19,249 nt of DNA, taken from NCBI GenBank assembly GCA_007124575.1, contig SLEW01000153.1, positions 1 to 19,249 of the forward strand, in the 5' to 3' direction. Position 1 is the stretch's first letter, and the number at the start of each line of letters is the position of its first letter. The notes beneath the pieces were generated by a model that saw only the letters and a list, made by a program, of their open reading frames with translations, did no database searches and was not told the origin of the DNA. This document shows, piece after piece, positions 9,161-17,088 of the stretch. The position numbers and the translations under genes are program-made. The DNA is from Bacteroidales bacterium (GTDB lineage: Bacteria > Bacteroidota > Bacteroidia > Bacteroidales > UBA7960).

Positions 9161-9165
9161 AAATA
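9158..9165 (-). promoter_or_regulatory. Candidate ferritin -7 element (TATTTTTG)
   Basis: Read on the minus strand, TATTTTTG fits TAnnTTTG exactly and would start transcription about 80 bases before the ferritin ATG. No convincing -33 TTG is present at the normal spacing, and the region is AT-rich, so a chance match is possible. Confidence 0.35.
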
Positions 9166-9227
9166 CCATGGTCAATTGAAATAAAAAAATGACGAGAACG
9201 CAAATACTGTAAATCAACAAAATTCCA

Positions 9228-9235
9228 TAACTTTA
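9228..9235 (+). promoter_or_regulatory. Possible -7 element of the Bfd-like gene (TAACTTTA)
   Basis: TAACTTTA differs from TAnnTTTG only in the last base and lies 35 bases before the ATG at 9271, a sensible leader distance. I see no -33 TTG. Low confidence. Confidence 0.27.
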
Positions 9236-9270
9236 AGGTGTTTTTTGTACAATACAAAATGTAACCATAT

Positions 9271-9465
9271 ATGGAAACCAGGCAAACGATCATATGCACC
9301 TGCAATGAAATAAGCCAGGAGGAAATTGAAAAGGCAATTCGCACCAAAGGTCTGAAAACCATTGAAGAAGTGGGGGATGAAACCACTGCCGGCACCGTTT
9401 GTGGCGGTTGTGTGGATGAGATATATCTTCTTTTGGAAAAAATCAACGGGAAAGTTGCGCTCTAA
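9271..9465 (+). CDS. Bfd-like [2Fe-2S]-binding protein
   Basis: This small cytoplasmic protein of 64 residues belongs to the BFD-like [2Fe-2S] fold. The four cluster ligands are Cys9, Cys11, Cys44 and Cys47, in the pattern C-x-C-x32-C-x2-C; E. coli Bfd has almost the same spacing. The middle is a helix-turn-helix-like stretch (SQEEIEKAIRTKGLKTIEEV), as in the family. Bacterioferritin-associated ferredoxin passes electrons to the iron core so that stored iron can be reduced and released. Its position, divergent from a ferritin gene, supports a similar role. However, known Bfd works through the haem of bacterioferritin, and the neighbouring ferritin lacks the haem ligand. The same domain also occurs in NifU and nitrite reductases, so other redox roles remain possible. 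The ATG is preceded by a possible -7 element and no other start is plausible. Confidence 0.9.
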   Translation: METRQTIICTCNEISQEEIEKAIRTKGLKTIEEVGDETTAGTVCGGCVDEIYLLLEKINGKVAL

Positions 9466-9530
9466 GCACTACCGACTTTCCTTTTCTGATTCTAAACCAC
9501 CATTAACGCCACCTGCCAAAACAAAACAAT

Positions 9531-11456
9531 ATGAGATCGATTCACCAAAAGGTACTGTGTTCATTTGCCTGCATGATTTTTTTGCTTTTTTTGAATGGAT
9601 ACGCCCCGGCGAATGATGGTCATCAGGCAGCCGGCCTTAACGTATTGCAGGACAGCACCGGGCTGGCCGCATTCATGGATGGCCTCATCCTTTCCACGAT
9701 GGATGATCACAAGGCTGCCGGTGCCATGGTAAGCATCATCAAAGACGGAGAGCTTCTTTTTCAGCAGGGATACGGATTTGCAAACATCGCAGACAGCATA
9801 AAGGTAGATCCGGAACAGACACTGTTCAGGATAGGTTCCATATCAAAGCTTTTCACCTGGCTTGCCGTGCTACAGCAGGTTGAAGCACGTAACCTTGACC
9901 TTGACAGGGATGTAAATGATTACCTTGAGTCTTTTAAAATACCTGACACTTTCGAAGAGCCGGTGACGTTACGAAGCCTGATGTCGCATACACCGGGCTT
10001 CGAAGATATTCTCCTGAAGCTGTTCCTAAGGGAAGATGATGACATCCCCCCCCTGCGGGAGATCTTTGAAAAGCAGATGCCAAAAAGGGTTAACCCTCCG
10101 CTGGAAAGAGCTTCATACAGCAATCACGGATCGGGTCTGGCCCAATACCTTGTGGAAAAGGTGACCGGCCTGCCCTTTGAAACCTATGTTGAAAGGAATA
10201 TCCTTGACCCCCTGGAGATGAACTCCACCACCTTCAGCCAGCCTTTGCCGAGGCACCTTGCACCCCGCATGGCCACCGGCTACTCTTTCCGCGACGGAGC
10301 ATTCAGAGAAGAGGGTTTCGAGATCGTACCCATGACAGGTGCAGGTGGAGCGAGTACTACTGCCGCCGATATGGCGATTTTCATGGACATATTCCTGAAC
10401 TACGGTCGCAGGGATACCATCAGCCTCATGGATTCTACCATTTTTGCGACCATGAAGAAACCTGTTTTAACACATGCCAAAGGTATGAACCCTGCTCTTC
10501 ACGGGCTCATGGACATCAGTCCGCGTCACCTGCATGTGATCGGACATGGGGGCAACACCTTCCTTTTTCATTCGCAACTGGCACTGTTTCCTGAGCATGA
10601 AACCGGCCTTTTCATATCATTCAGTGGAAATAATGCCGGGCTGGCATACAACCAGGTCATGAAACACTTTATTGACAGGTTTTTCCCGGACACGGAGCCT
10701 GACCCCCAAACCATCCTGCTGGAGAAAGATTACCTGGAGGGCTTTGCAGGCACCTATCTGTCTAACCGCCGTTCACATTCCGACATCTTGAAGATCATCG
10801 GCCTGACAAACACCATGGAGATTCAAGTGGAAGGTGACAAATTGCTGTTCCGGGATTTCTTTGGAAACACTCACCTGACGTCTGCCTTAGACAGCACCAC
10901 CTTTTGGGTCCCGGAAAAGAATACCCTGATCGGCTTTGACCGCCCACCCGGGAAGGACGCACAATACCTTTACATAAGCGATTTCCCGATAATGGCCGGA
11001 GAGCGGCCCGGGTGGAGCTATAATGCAGGCCTTCATGCCTTTATCCTGCTGCTCACCCTGGCATGCATGCTGTATATCCTTGTGATATGGCCATGGATTT
11101 ACTTCGCACGAAAACGCTATGACAAAAAACCCAGAACCCGAAAGGCCCTGCCCCTGTTTTCAAAAACAGTGGCATGGTTCACAGCCTTTTTCATGCTCCT
11201 CTTTTACCTGTTAGTCTTCTTATCCGCAGGCGGGGAGGAAATCGTATTTGGCATTCCTGCGGGCATCAGGATAGGACTCTTTTTCCCGTTGGCTGCCATC
11301 CCCTTCATCCTGCTGATGATCATCAACAGCATTTATATCTGGAAACAGCACCAGTTAAAGAACCTCAGCAGGATATTCTATAATCTTTCAACCCTCGCTT
11401 TTATCCTCGCCATATGGCAGCTGATTTTTTTCAACATGCTGGGATGGCAGTTTTAA
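9531..11456 (+). CDS. Exported serine hydrolase (beta-lactamase class C fold) with four C-terminal membrane helices
   Basis: This protein of 641 residues has an N-terminal signal sequence (hydrophobic core about residues 8-22, cleavage probably near the Ala residues at 25-27). The hydrolase domain covers about residues 45-385. It has the nucleophile motif SISK (Ser103, Lys106), the YSN motif (196-198) and a GHGG motif (338-341), all intact. A small beta domain of the kind often attached to these enzymes follows at about 400-485. The C-terminus has four predicted membrane helices, near 501-525, 545-565, 580-604 and 617-637, so the enzyme should be tethered to the inner membrane facing the periplasm. 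The family includes D-alanyl peptidases, esterases and peptide hydrolases; the substrate cannot be read from sequence. It is followed after 18 bp by a lipoprotein gene, probably in the same transcript. The fold and motifs are certain; the role is unknown. Confidence 0.9.
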   Translation: MRSIHQKVLCSFACMIFLLFLNGYAPANDGHQAAGLNVLQDSTGLAAFMDGLILSTMDDHKAAGAMVSIIKDGELLFQQGYGFANIADSIKVDPEQTLFRIGSISKLFTWLAVLQQVEARNLDLDRDVNDYLESFKIPDTFEEPVTLRSLMSHTPGFEDILLKLFLREDDDIPPLREIFEKQMPKRVNPPLERASYSNHGSGLAQYLVEKVTGLPFETYVERNILDPLEMNSTTFSQPLPRHLAPRMATGYSFRDGAFREEGFEIVPMTGAGGASTTAADMAIFMDIFLNYGRRDTISLMDSTIFATMKKPVLTHAKGMNPALHGLMDISPRHLHVIGHGGNTFLFHSQLALFPEHETGLFISFSGNNAGLAYNQVMKHFIDRFFPDTEPDPQTILLEKDYLEGFAGTYLSNRRSHSDILKIIGLTNTMEIQVEGDKLLFRDFFGNTHLTSALDSTTFWVPEKNTLIGFDRPPGKDAQYLYISDFPIMAGERPGWSYNAGLHAFILLLTLACMLYILVIWPWIYFARKRYDKKPRTRKALPLFSKTVAWFTAFFMLLFYLLVFLSAGGEEIVFGIPAGIRIGLFFPLAAIPFILLMIINSIYIWKQHQLKNLSRIFYNLSTLAFILAIWQLIFFNMLGWQF

Positions 11457-11474
11457 GTTTTTAAAAAAAATAAC

Positions 11475-12122
11475 ATGAACAGATTATTATACCTGCTCAC
11501 TTTTTTGGCATGTCAAGCCTGCGTGCCGGCAGAAGATCCGTATGAATGGGCTGAGAAGGGCCTTGGTGACTGGCTCGATTATTATGAGCTGGATTTTGAA
11601 AGTTTTGAAAAGGCTCATCGCTTCGAAAAGCCGTATGAAGTAACATACGATTATGACGGCACAAAGGATGATTTGTATTCGGACTTCTACATCTACAATG
11701 CTGATTCAACAAAGGCTATCGACCTGGATAGCTATCACCTCCATATTGCCAAAAAGGATGACGGAACTTATTATTCAAAAGGCCGCGAGCCCGACATGGA
11801 AGTAGGTCTTATTGATTTCGCCAACAAAATAAAAAGACGCGTGCTGTTTTGCGGTACCCCCTGCATTTTTGAAGAGGCAGCTTTTGACCCTGAAGAGAAC
11901 ATTGTGATCGCAGGCCATGTCGAGAATGACAGCGGGTACAAACCCGTACTGTGGATCATGTCGACGAAGGAATCCTTTTTTGAGCAGCACGAATATGCGG
12001 CTGACAGACAGCTTGTTCATCTTCCCCGGGAAATACGCTATATCTCTGACATACGCCTGTCGGAAGTAACCTTTTGGCACGAGGAAGAAGAACCGTATAG
12101 AAATCTGGACGTACCCCTGTAA
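11475..12122 (+). CDS. Hypothetical lipoprotein, family not recognised
   Basis: I do not recognise this protein of 215 residues. It starts with a short hydrophobic signal and two possible lipid-attachment cysteines: Cys13 (after TFLA) is more likely than Cys16 (after CQA). The mature part is rich in Asp, Glu and Tyr and looks soluble and beta-rich. Near the middle is LFCGTPC (Cys126 and Cys130), whose cysteines could form a disulphide in the periplasm. The start codon is 18 bp after the stop of the membrane-tethered serine hydrolase, with only an A/T-rich stretch between, so the two are probably co-transcribed and may act together in the envelope. An inverted repeat and a promoter for the next gene follow. 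That it is a real gene is supported by the signal peptide, spacing and codon pattern; function is unknown. Confidence 0.75.
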   Translation: MNRLLYLLTFLACQACVPAEDPYEWAEKGLGDWLDYYELDFESFEKAHRFEKPYEVTYDYDGTKDDLYSDFYIYNADSTKAIDLDSYHLHIAKKDDGTYYSKGREPDMEVGLIDFANKIKRRVLFCGTPCIFEEAAFDPEENIVIAGHVENDSGYKPVLWIMSTKESFFEQHEYAADRQLVHLPREIRYISDIRLSEVTFWHEEEEPYRNLDVPL

Positions 12123-12156
12123 GGACTCATCGAAACAGACAGGAGAATAAAAGTAA

Positions 12157-12209
12157 TTGAGGGTATTTTGGCTGTATCCGGATACGGCAGACCTCTCCGG
12201 AACCCTCAA
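12157..12209. repeat. Nested inverted repeats upstream of the DUF5916 gene
   Basis: The outer arms TTGAGGGT (12157-12164) and ACCCTCAA (12202-12209) are perfect inverted repeats. Between them lies a 12-bp perfect palindrome, GTATCCGGATAC (12174-12185), that can extend by three pairs on each side if one T-G is allowed. The structure ends 6 bases before the -7 element at 12216, so it covers the -33 region. It could be an operator, or an RNA structure ending the upstream transcript; there is no T-run typical of an intrinsic terminator. Confidence 0.45.
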
Positions 12210-12215
12210 ATTTCG

Positions 12216-12223
12216 TAACTTTG
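12216..12223 (+). promoter_or_regulatory. Promoter -7 element TAACTTTG for the DUF5916 gene
   Basis: TAACTTTG is a perfect match to the Bacteroidota TAnnTTTG consensus. Transcription would start near 12230, about 34 bases before the ATG at 12264, which supports that start. No clear -33 TTG is seen, and the -33 region lies inside the inverted-repeat structure. Confidence 0.55.
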
Positions 12224-12263
12224 CATCGATTTTTCCAGGTTTCATTTTGTCCGTTTCCAACCC

Positions 12264-14732
12264 ATGTATCTAAATACTTTTTATTCCCTCTGTCTGGTTT
12301 TTCTTTTTTTTCTGTTAACCCCTGTTTTGACCTTTGCAAGCGAAGAACGCAAGTCTCTTGAGGCTGTCCGCACGGAAACACCTCCTGCTATAGATGGCAT
12401 CCTGAAGGAACAGGTTTGGGAGCAGGCCCCTGTGGCTACGGATTTTCATCAGTATGAACCACATAATGACAGGCCTGCCAGCAAAGAAACTGAGGTCAGG
12501 GTATTATATGATGATGAGGCACTCTATATCGGGGCCATGATGCATGACCCGGAGCCGGATAATATCCTTCGGGAGCTGGGGTTACGTAATTCAGGACACG
12601 ATTTGAACGCCGACCGGTTCTACGTGGAGATCAATCCTTTTGATGACGGGATAAACGGGTTCCGTTTCCAGGTATCAGCCTCCGGCGTTCAGACTGACGC
12701 AAACCTTTCCAGTGGAGGCCGGCATGGCGACCTGAACTGGGATGCCGTATGGGTCAGCGAAGTGACTATTACTGATGAAGGTTGGATGGTGGAGATGAAG
12801 ATCCCTTATTCTGCGCTTCGTTTTCCGAGGGGTGACATGCAGGAATGGGGCATAAACTTCTGGAGGGAGATAAGAAGGACGCGCGAAGTTTCCAGCTGGA
12901 ACTTTGTCAATCGCCGCGTAGGAGATGAACTGGCCTACATGGGACGCCTGGAAGGCATCAACGGTGTCACCCCTCCCCTGAGGCTTTCTTTTTATCCCTA
13001 TATCTCCAATTACACCGAAAAAAATGGTTTTGACGGAGGATGGGCAAACTCGTTCAATGGCGGCATGGACGTAAAATATGGTATCAGCCCGAGCTTCACC
13101 ATGGACATGACACTCATACCTGACTTCGGCCAGGTACAATCTGACGCCAAAGTGCTTAACCTCACACCCTTCGAGATCCGTTATGATGAAAACCGCCAGT
13201 TCTTTACCGAAGGCACTGAGCTGTTTCAGAAAGCCGACATCTTTTACTCACGCCGTATAGGCGACAGACCAAGAAACTATCATGATGCTGCACTGTCACT
13301 GGAAGAGGATGAACGGATTAAGGAAAATCCCCTGGAAACACAAATGATCAATGCTACCAAGATTTCGGGAAGAACCTCCGGAGGCCTGGGCCTGGGGTTT
13401 TTCAACGCTATGACAAGTGCCAGCAAAGCTATCCTGGAAGATACCATCACGGGTCAGACCAGGGAAGTAACAACACAGCCATTCACCAATTACAATTTGC
13501 TGGTCGTGGATCAAAGCCTGAGGAATAACTCCTATGTGAGCCTTATCAACACCAATGTGGCCGGATCAGAAGAAGGATACACGGCAAACGTTACGGGTTC
13601 CGAGTTTCGCCTGATGGACAGCAGCAACATGTATCGCATCAGTGGGTCAGGAGCTCTTAGCCAGCAATATATTTCTGATGATGGTAATGAATTCGGACAT
13701 AAATATGATTTCCGTATAGGAAAAACAGGCGGTACGTGGCGAGCCTATTACGATCGCAGGGTTTTGAGCGACACATACGATCAGAATGACATGGGGTTTC
13801 TCAGACGCAACAACGAGATTACCGACCAGTTTACCGTAAGCCATCATATCTTTGACCCCTTCTGGCGTTTTTGGACCCTGACGAATACGTTTTCCTACAG
13901 TTACTCCAGGCTCTATGATCCCCAAAATTTTACCGGGATGCAACTGAACCATCATCTTATGATGCTTTTTGACACCCGGTTTCATATCAGCCTGCGAACC
14001 AGCTACATGCCCAGGGGTGAACGCGACTATTATGAGCCACGCATACCCGGAAGGTACTTCCGCGCAGACGAATCCTTGCAATTCAATCTGAGCTACTCCT
14101 CCGACTATCGCAAAAGAGTGTATGTGGATGGAAGTTTTAATTATGGCAGAACTCATGCAGCAGAACGTACAGATGAATTCGGTTTTATGCTCAGTCCTAC
14201 TCTCAGGGTCAGTGACCGCCTGAATATGTCGTATGGTTTTGAATATTATGAGCTGACAGATGACCTGGGCTATGTATCTCATCATGAGCCAGACTCCGTT
14301 ATGTTTGGCCGCCGCCAGTCGCCAACCGTAACAAATACGGTACGATCCACCTTTATTTTCAATAATCAGCTTTCGCTGGATTTCGATCTAAGACATTACT
14401 GGTCGCGTGTGGATTATGACGGTCAGTACTATCACCTCCTGGATGACGGCCACCTCGCCCCCGTCGACAAAGATCTGGAAATTGCCGACATCAACTACAA
14501 TGCTTTTACCATCGACATGCTCCTTACGTGGCACTTTGCCCCGGGAAGCCAGATGACCCTGGCATGGAAGAACGTTATCGACCACAGGGAAAGTGTCATT
14601 CCACCCGGATACATGGATAATTTCAGGGAGATGATTGATCATCCACAGATCAATAGCATCTCGATAAGAATATTATACTACCTGGACTTCCAGTCTGTTA
14701 AAAACCTTAACCAAAGGATCAGAAGTGGGTAA
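12264..14732 (+). CDS. DUF5916 family outer-membrane protein with N-terminal CBM9-like domain
   Basis: This protein of 822 residues has a signal peptide (hydrophobic core about residues 8-22, probable cleavage after TFA near residue 25). Residues of about 30-215 resemble a carbohydrate-binding family 9 type beta-sandwich: AIDGILKEQVWEQAP at its start, ALYIGAMMHDPEP, and DEGWMVEMKIPYSALRFP near its end. The remainder is DUF5916. It has the signature PDFGQVQSDAKVLNLTPFE followed by ENRQFFTEG near residues 286-315, and then many alternating aromatic beta strands consistent with an outer-membrane barrel. Proteins of this family are common in Bacteroidota and their function is not established; binding or uptake of glycans has been guessed from the N-terminal domain. 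A clean promoter lies upstream, so it probably has its own transcript. It converges on the second serine hydrolase with a 27-bp gap and no clear terminator. Confidence 0.92.
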   Translation: MYLNTFYSLCLVFLFFLLTPVLTFASEERKSLEAVRTETPPAIDGILKEQVWEQAPVATDFHQYEPHNDRPASKETEVRVLYDDEALYIGAMMHDPEPDNILRELGLRNSGHDLNADRFYVEINPFDDGINGFRFQVSASGVQTDANLSSGGRHGDLNWDAVWVSEVTITDEGWMVEMKIPYSALRFPRGDMQEWGINFWREIRRTREVSSWNFVNRRVGDELAYMGRLEGINGVTPPLRLSFYPYISNYTEKNGFDGGWANSFNGGMDVKYGISPSFTMDMTLIPDFGQVQSDAKVLNLTPFEIRYDENRQFFTEGTELFQKADIFYSRRIGDRPRNYHDAALSLEEDERIKENPLETQMINATKISGRTSGGLGLGFFNAMTSASKAILEDTITGQTREVTTQPFTNYNLLVVDQSLRNNSYVSLINTNVAGSEEGYTANVTGSEFRLMDSSNMYRISGSGALSQQYISDDGNEFGHKYDFRIGKTGGTWRAYYDRRVLSDTYDQNDMGFLRRNNEITDQFTVSHHIFDPFWRFWTLTNTFSYSYSRLYDPQNFTGMQLNHHLMMLFDTRFHISLRTSYMPRGERDYYEPRIPGRYFRADESLQFNLSYSSDYRKRVYVDGSFNYGRTHAAERTDEFGFMLSPTLRVSDRLNMSYGFEYYELTDDLGYVSHHEPDSVMFGRRQSPTVTNTVRSTFIFNNQLSLDFDLRHYWSRVDYDGQYYHLLDDGHLAPVDKDLEIADINYNAFTIDMLLTWHFAPGSQMTLAWKNVIDHRESVIPPGYMDNFREMIDHPQINSISIRILYYLDFQSVKNLNQRIRSG

Positions 14733-14759
14733 TTACTCTTACTGCTATAAAATGGCAGA

Positions 14760-16520
14760 TCATTCACCGGATTTCCTGAAACGCAACCCGGCAAAACTGA
14801 CATAACGCCCGGATTCATCTGCTTCAAAAAAAACCGTTTCCCCTTTATACATTCCAAAGCCTCCAATGATAGCTTCATGCTCTGATACCGGGATAAGGTT
14901 GAAGCTTGCAAAATCGTATTGAAAGACTTTCTGCTGATGCCTGTTTAACACGAACCGGATTTGCATCAAGCCATCCTGGAGAGAAACAATTGCTTCCTCA
15001 TAAACCACTTCCTCATTATCCGGATCTATGTTGTCGACCTCATAATGTCCGATGATGGAGAATATGTCTTCCGGGATATTATAACGGCCCATAATATCTG
15101 TTCCGGCAGGGAAAATGCGGCCATTTCTGTCGATGATCAATACGTTTGTATCATCCCAGGGTATGGTTTTAAACCTTAATTCTTCGCTTATAGAGAACCA
15201 CCCATCCTCGTGATAAAAAGCCTGAAAGTTCTGTCCGCTGGTATTAACAATCAAATCACCATTCATGCTTGATAATGTCATCAGCTCATTTTGAAGAAGG
15301 TATTTTCCGGTAACTTGCTTTATGGCATCTTCCGGAGGCTCTTTCTGGGGGGGCAGCTCTGCAAGTATTTCTTCAGGGAATGACTCGCCCGTTTGCTTTT
15401 GTATGGCTGCCTGTACAATCAGCCTTGCTATATCCTCCAGTGCCCCCAGAACGCCACCGGTATTGGCAAGCAATACCACTCCTATATGATGACATGGTGC
15501 TACCGCCATCACAGCATTATAATGCAACGTGCTTCCTATCTGGTAAGCATATATGCCTTTCATCGGCTCGGGGTGTTCTTCCATAACCCAGCTCCATCCT
15601 GACAAAAGCCCAATGTCGAGTGATTTGCTTGTTTTCTGGTCGGCAAACATCTGCCCGGCAAGATCCTCAGGAAGCACAGGCTCAGTCTCTCCCCTGGCGA
15701 GGATCCAACGAAGCAGCTCTGTCATATCACGGGTATTTGAATATAATCCTCCGCTTGCCTCCAGTGTGCTGGGAAATTCATGGTAAGCCTCATCAAAAAA
15801 TGGCACATATGCTTTCGAGAAATTATCCTTTTGGGTGTATTCACGGCCGAAGCCACTGTTTGACATCCCGAGCGGCTCCAGTATGTGCGCATTTGCATAG
15901 GCAGGAAAGCTTTGGCCGGTGACATCTTCAACCATCTTACCCAATAGTTCATAGCCAATATTTGAATACAGGTATTTTACCTCAGGCGAAAAAGCAAGGT
16001 ATTGTTCGCTGAGATGATCAAGAAGACCCGGGCGCAAATCGGACTCCGATGTCATCAACCCCTTATAGATATCGCGGGGTACACCTGCATAGTGTCCTAA
16101 GAGGTGCACGATACGTATGGAGTCCGCATCATCAAAGCGACTGCGAATTTCAAAATCTTCCAGATGCCTGGCAATGGGATCCTGCAAAGAAACAAGCCCT
16201 GCATCTACCAGCTGCATCACCGCTATAGCAGTGATCATCTTGGTAAGCGATGCCACGGGATATATCGTATACTGGCTGGCCCTGACTTGATTTTCAGCGT
16301 CAGCATGCCCCAGACCGGCAGCCCAGCTGAAACCGTCATGGTCGACAAAACCCACCGACAACCCCGTGATGTCTTCGGTTTCCATGATTAACTCAAGATA
16401 AGCCATTATACGACCTTCAAAACCAGTTTCCACCTCCTCGGCGCGATATGGATGCGCCTGACTCGTGGTGATATACCCTATAAAAAGAAGCCAAAATAAA
16501 AATCCGGATATGGGTTTCAT
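14760..16520 (-). CDS. Exported serine hydrolase (beta-lactamase class C fold) with altered third motif
   Basis: The ATG at 16520 gives 586 residues with a clean signal peptide (FLFWLLFIGYITTSQA, cleavage about residue 22). It was preferred to an in-frame GTG at 16577, which would put 19 polar residues ahead of the signal. The hydrolase domain has the nucleophile motif SLTK (Ser91, Lys94) and YSN (185-187). The third motif, usually H-G-G or K-T-G, reads QIG (327-329), followed by STLHYNAV where relatives show x-T-x-G-Y-x-S. The loop that is usually HTSG after the first motif is HYAG here. The C-terminal 200 residues hold two beta-rich segments resembling the small lipocalin-like domains often attached to these enzymes. 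There are no membrane helices, so it should be periplasmic or released. It is divergent from a DksA-like gene. The fold is clear; activity and substrate are uncertain. Confidence 0.88.
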   Translation of the reverse strand: MKPISGFLFWLLFIGYITTSQAHPYRAEEVETGFEGRIMAYLELIMETEDITGLSVGFVDHDGFSWAAGLGHADAENQVRASQYTIYPVASLTKMITAIAVMQLVDAGLVSLQDPIARHLEDFEIRSRFDDADSIRIVHLLGHYAGVPRDIYKGLMTSESDLRPGLLDHLSEQYLAFSPEVKYLYSNIGYELLGKMVEDVTGQSFPAYANAHILEPLGMSNSGFGREYTQKDNFSKAYVPFFDEAYHEFPSTLEASGGLYSNTRDMTELLRWILARGETEPVLPEDLAGQMFADQKTSKSLDIGLLSGWSWVMEEHPEPMKGIYAYQIGSTLHYNAVMAVAPCHHIGVVLLANTGGVLGALEDIARLIVQAAIQKQTGESFPEEILAELPPQKEPPEDAIKQVTGKYLLQNELMTLSSMNGDLIVNTSGQNFQAFYHEDGWFSISEELRFKTIPWDDTNVLIIDRNGRIFPAGTDIMGRYNIPEDIFSIIGHYEVDNIDPDNEEVVYEEAIVSLQDGLMQIRFVLNRHQQKVFQYDFASFNLIPVSEHEAIIGGFGMYKGETVFFEADESGRYVSFAGLRFRKSGE

Positions 16521-16732
16521 AAAAAAGTTTAATTTGCAAAAGATCGTTCTTCCCGATAAATTCCCTGGCTTAAACACACTGATCTTAACAAAGTAAAAAG
16601 ATAATTTGTTGCATACGTTAAAAATACAAAGTTTTTTACCCCTGGCAAAGCGTGGGGCAATTGGCTGATATTAATTATCTTCGTAACATATAACCTATCT
16701 GATCTTTTGAGAAATCTAATGTAATGACCGGC

Positions 16733-16744
16733 TTGACTAGTCAA
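16733..16744. repeat. 12-bp palindrome TTGACTAGTCAA before the DksA-like gene
   Basis: A perfect 12-bp palindrome lies 17 bases upstream of the ATG at 16762, within the 241-bp divergent promoter region (16521-16761). It could be an operator or a small leader hairpin. I do not recognise it as a known binding site. Confidence 0.35.
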
Positions 16745-16761
16745 ACCGAAATTATAAACAC

Positions 16762-17088
16762 ATGGAAGATACCAGGAAAATAACTGAATTGCTCGAGCTG
16801 GAGATTGAACGCACACGCAAACGTATAGAAGAATATACAGAACTCACAAAGCCGATTGCCCCGGAAAATTCAATAGGCCGTGTATCACGCATGGATGCGA
16901 TCAACAACAAGAGTGTGACGGAAGCTGCATTACGCCAGGCAGAGCAAAAACTTGAGCGCTTGCATTACATGCAGTCCAGGCTTTACGACCCTGATTTTGG
17001 GAAATGTGTACGTTGCGGAAATCCCATTCCTCCCGGAAGGCTATTGGCCATGCCGCAAAGCGCACACTGTGTGGGCTGTGCCCAATAG
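16762..17088 (+). CDS. TraR/DksA family C4 zinc-finger protein
   Basis: This cytoplasmic protein of 108 residues begins with a long charged helix (about residues 1-30), has a loop with NSIGRVSRMDAINN (36-49), and a second helix up to about 75, forming the coiled-coil hairpin seen in DksA-type proteins. The C-terminal zinc finger is Cys82-x2-Cys85-x17-Cys103-x2-Cys106 with FGKCVRCG at its start. DksA relatives insert the coiled-coil tip into the RNA polymerase secondary channel and change promoter choice. The tip here has RVSRMDA, not the DxxDxA of E. coli DksA, so it belongs to a shorter TraR/DksA-like subgroup whose targets are less known. A palindrome sits just before its start, and it is divergent from a serine hydrolase gene. 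The family call is strong; the regulatory role is inferred. Confidence 0.9.
   Translation: MEDTRKITELLELEIERTRKRIEEYTELTKPIAPENSIGRVSRMDAINNKSVTEAALRQAEQKLERLHYMQSRLYDPDFGKCVRCGNPIPPGRLLAMPQSAHCVGCAQ

Noticed and set aside
14733..14759. CTGC...GCAG as a terminator between the convergent DUF5916 and hydrolase genes
   Set aside because: The stem is only four base pairs and has no T-run on either strand.
16521..16577. Upstream GTG start for the second serine hydrolase
   Set aside because: It would place 19 mostly polar residues before a complete signal peptide that begins at the ATG at 16520.
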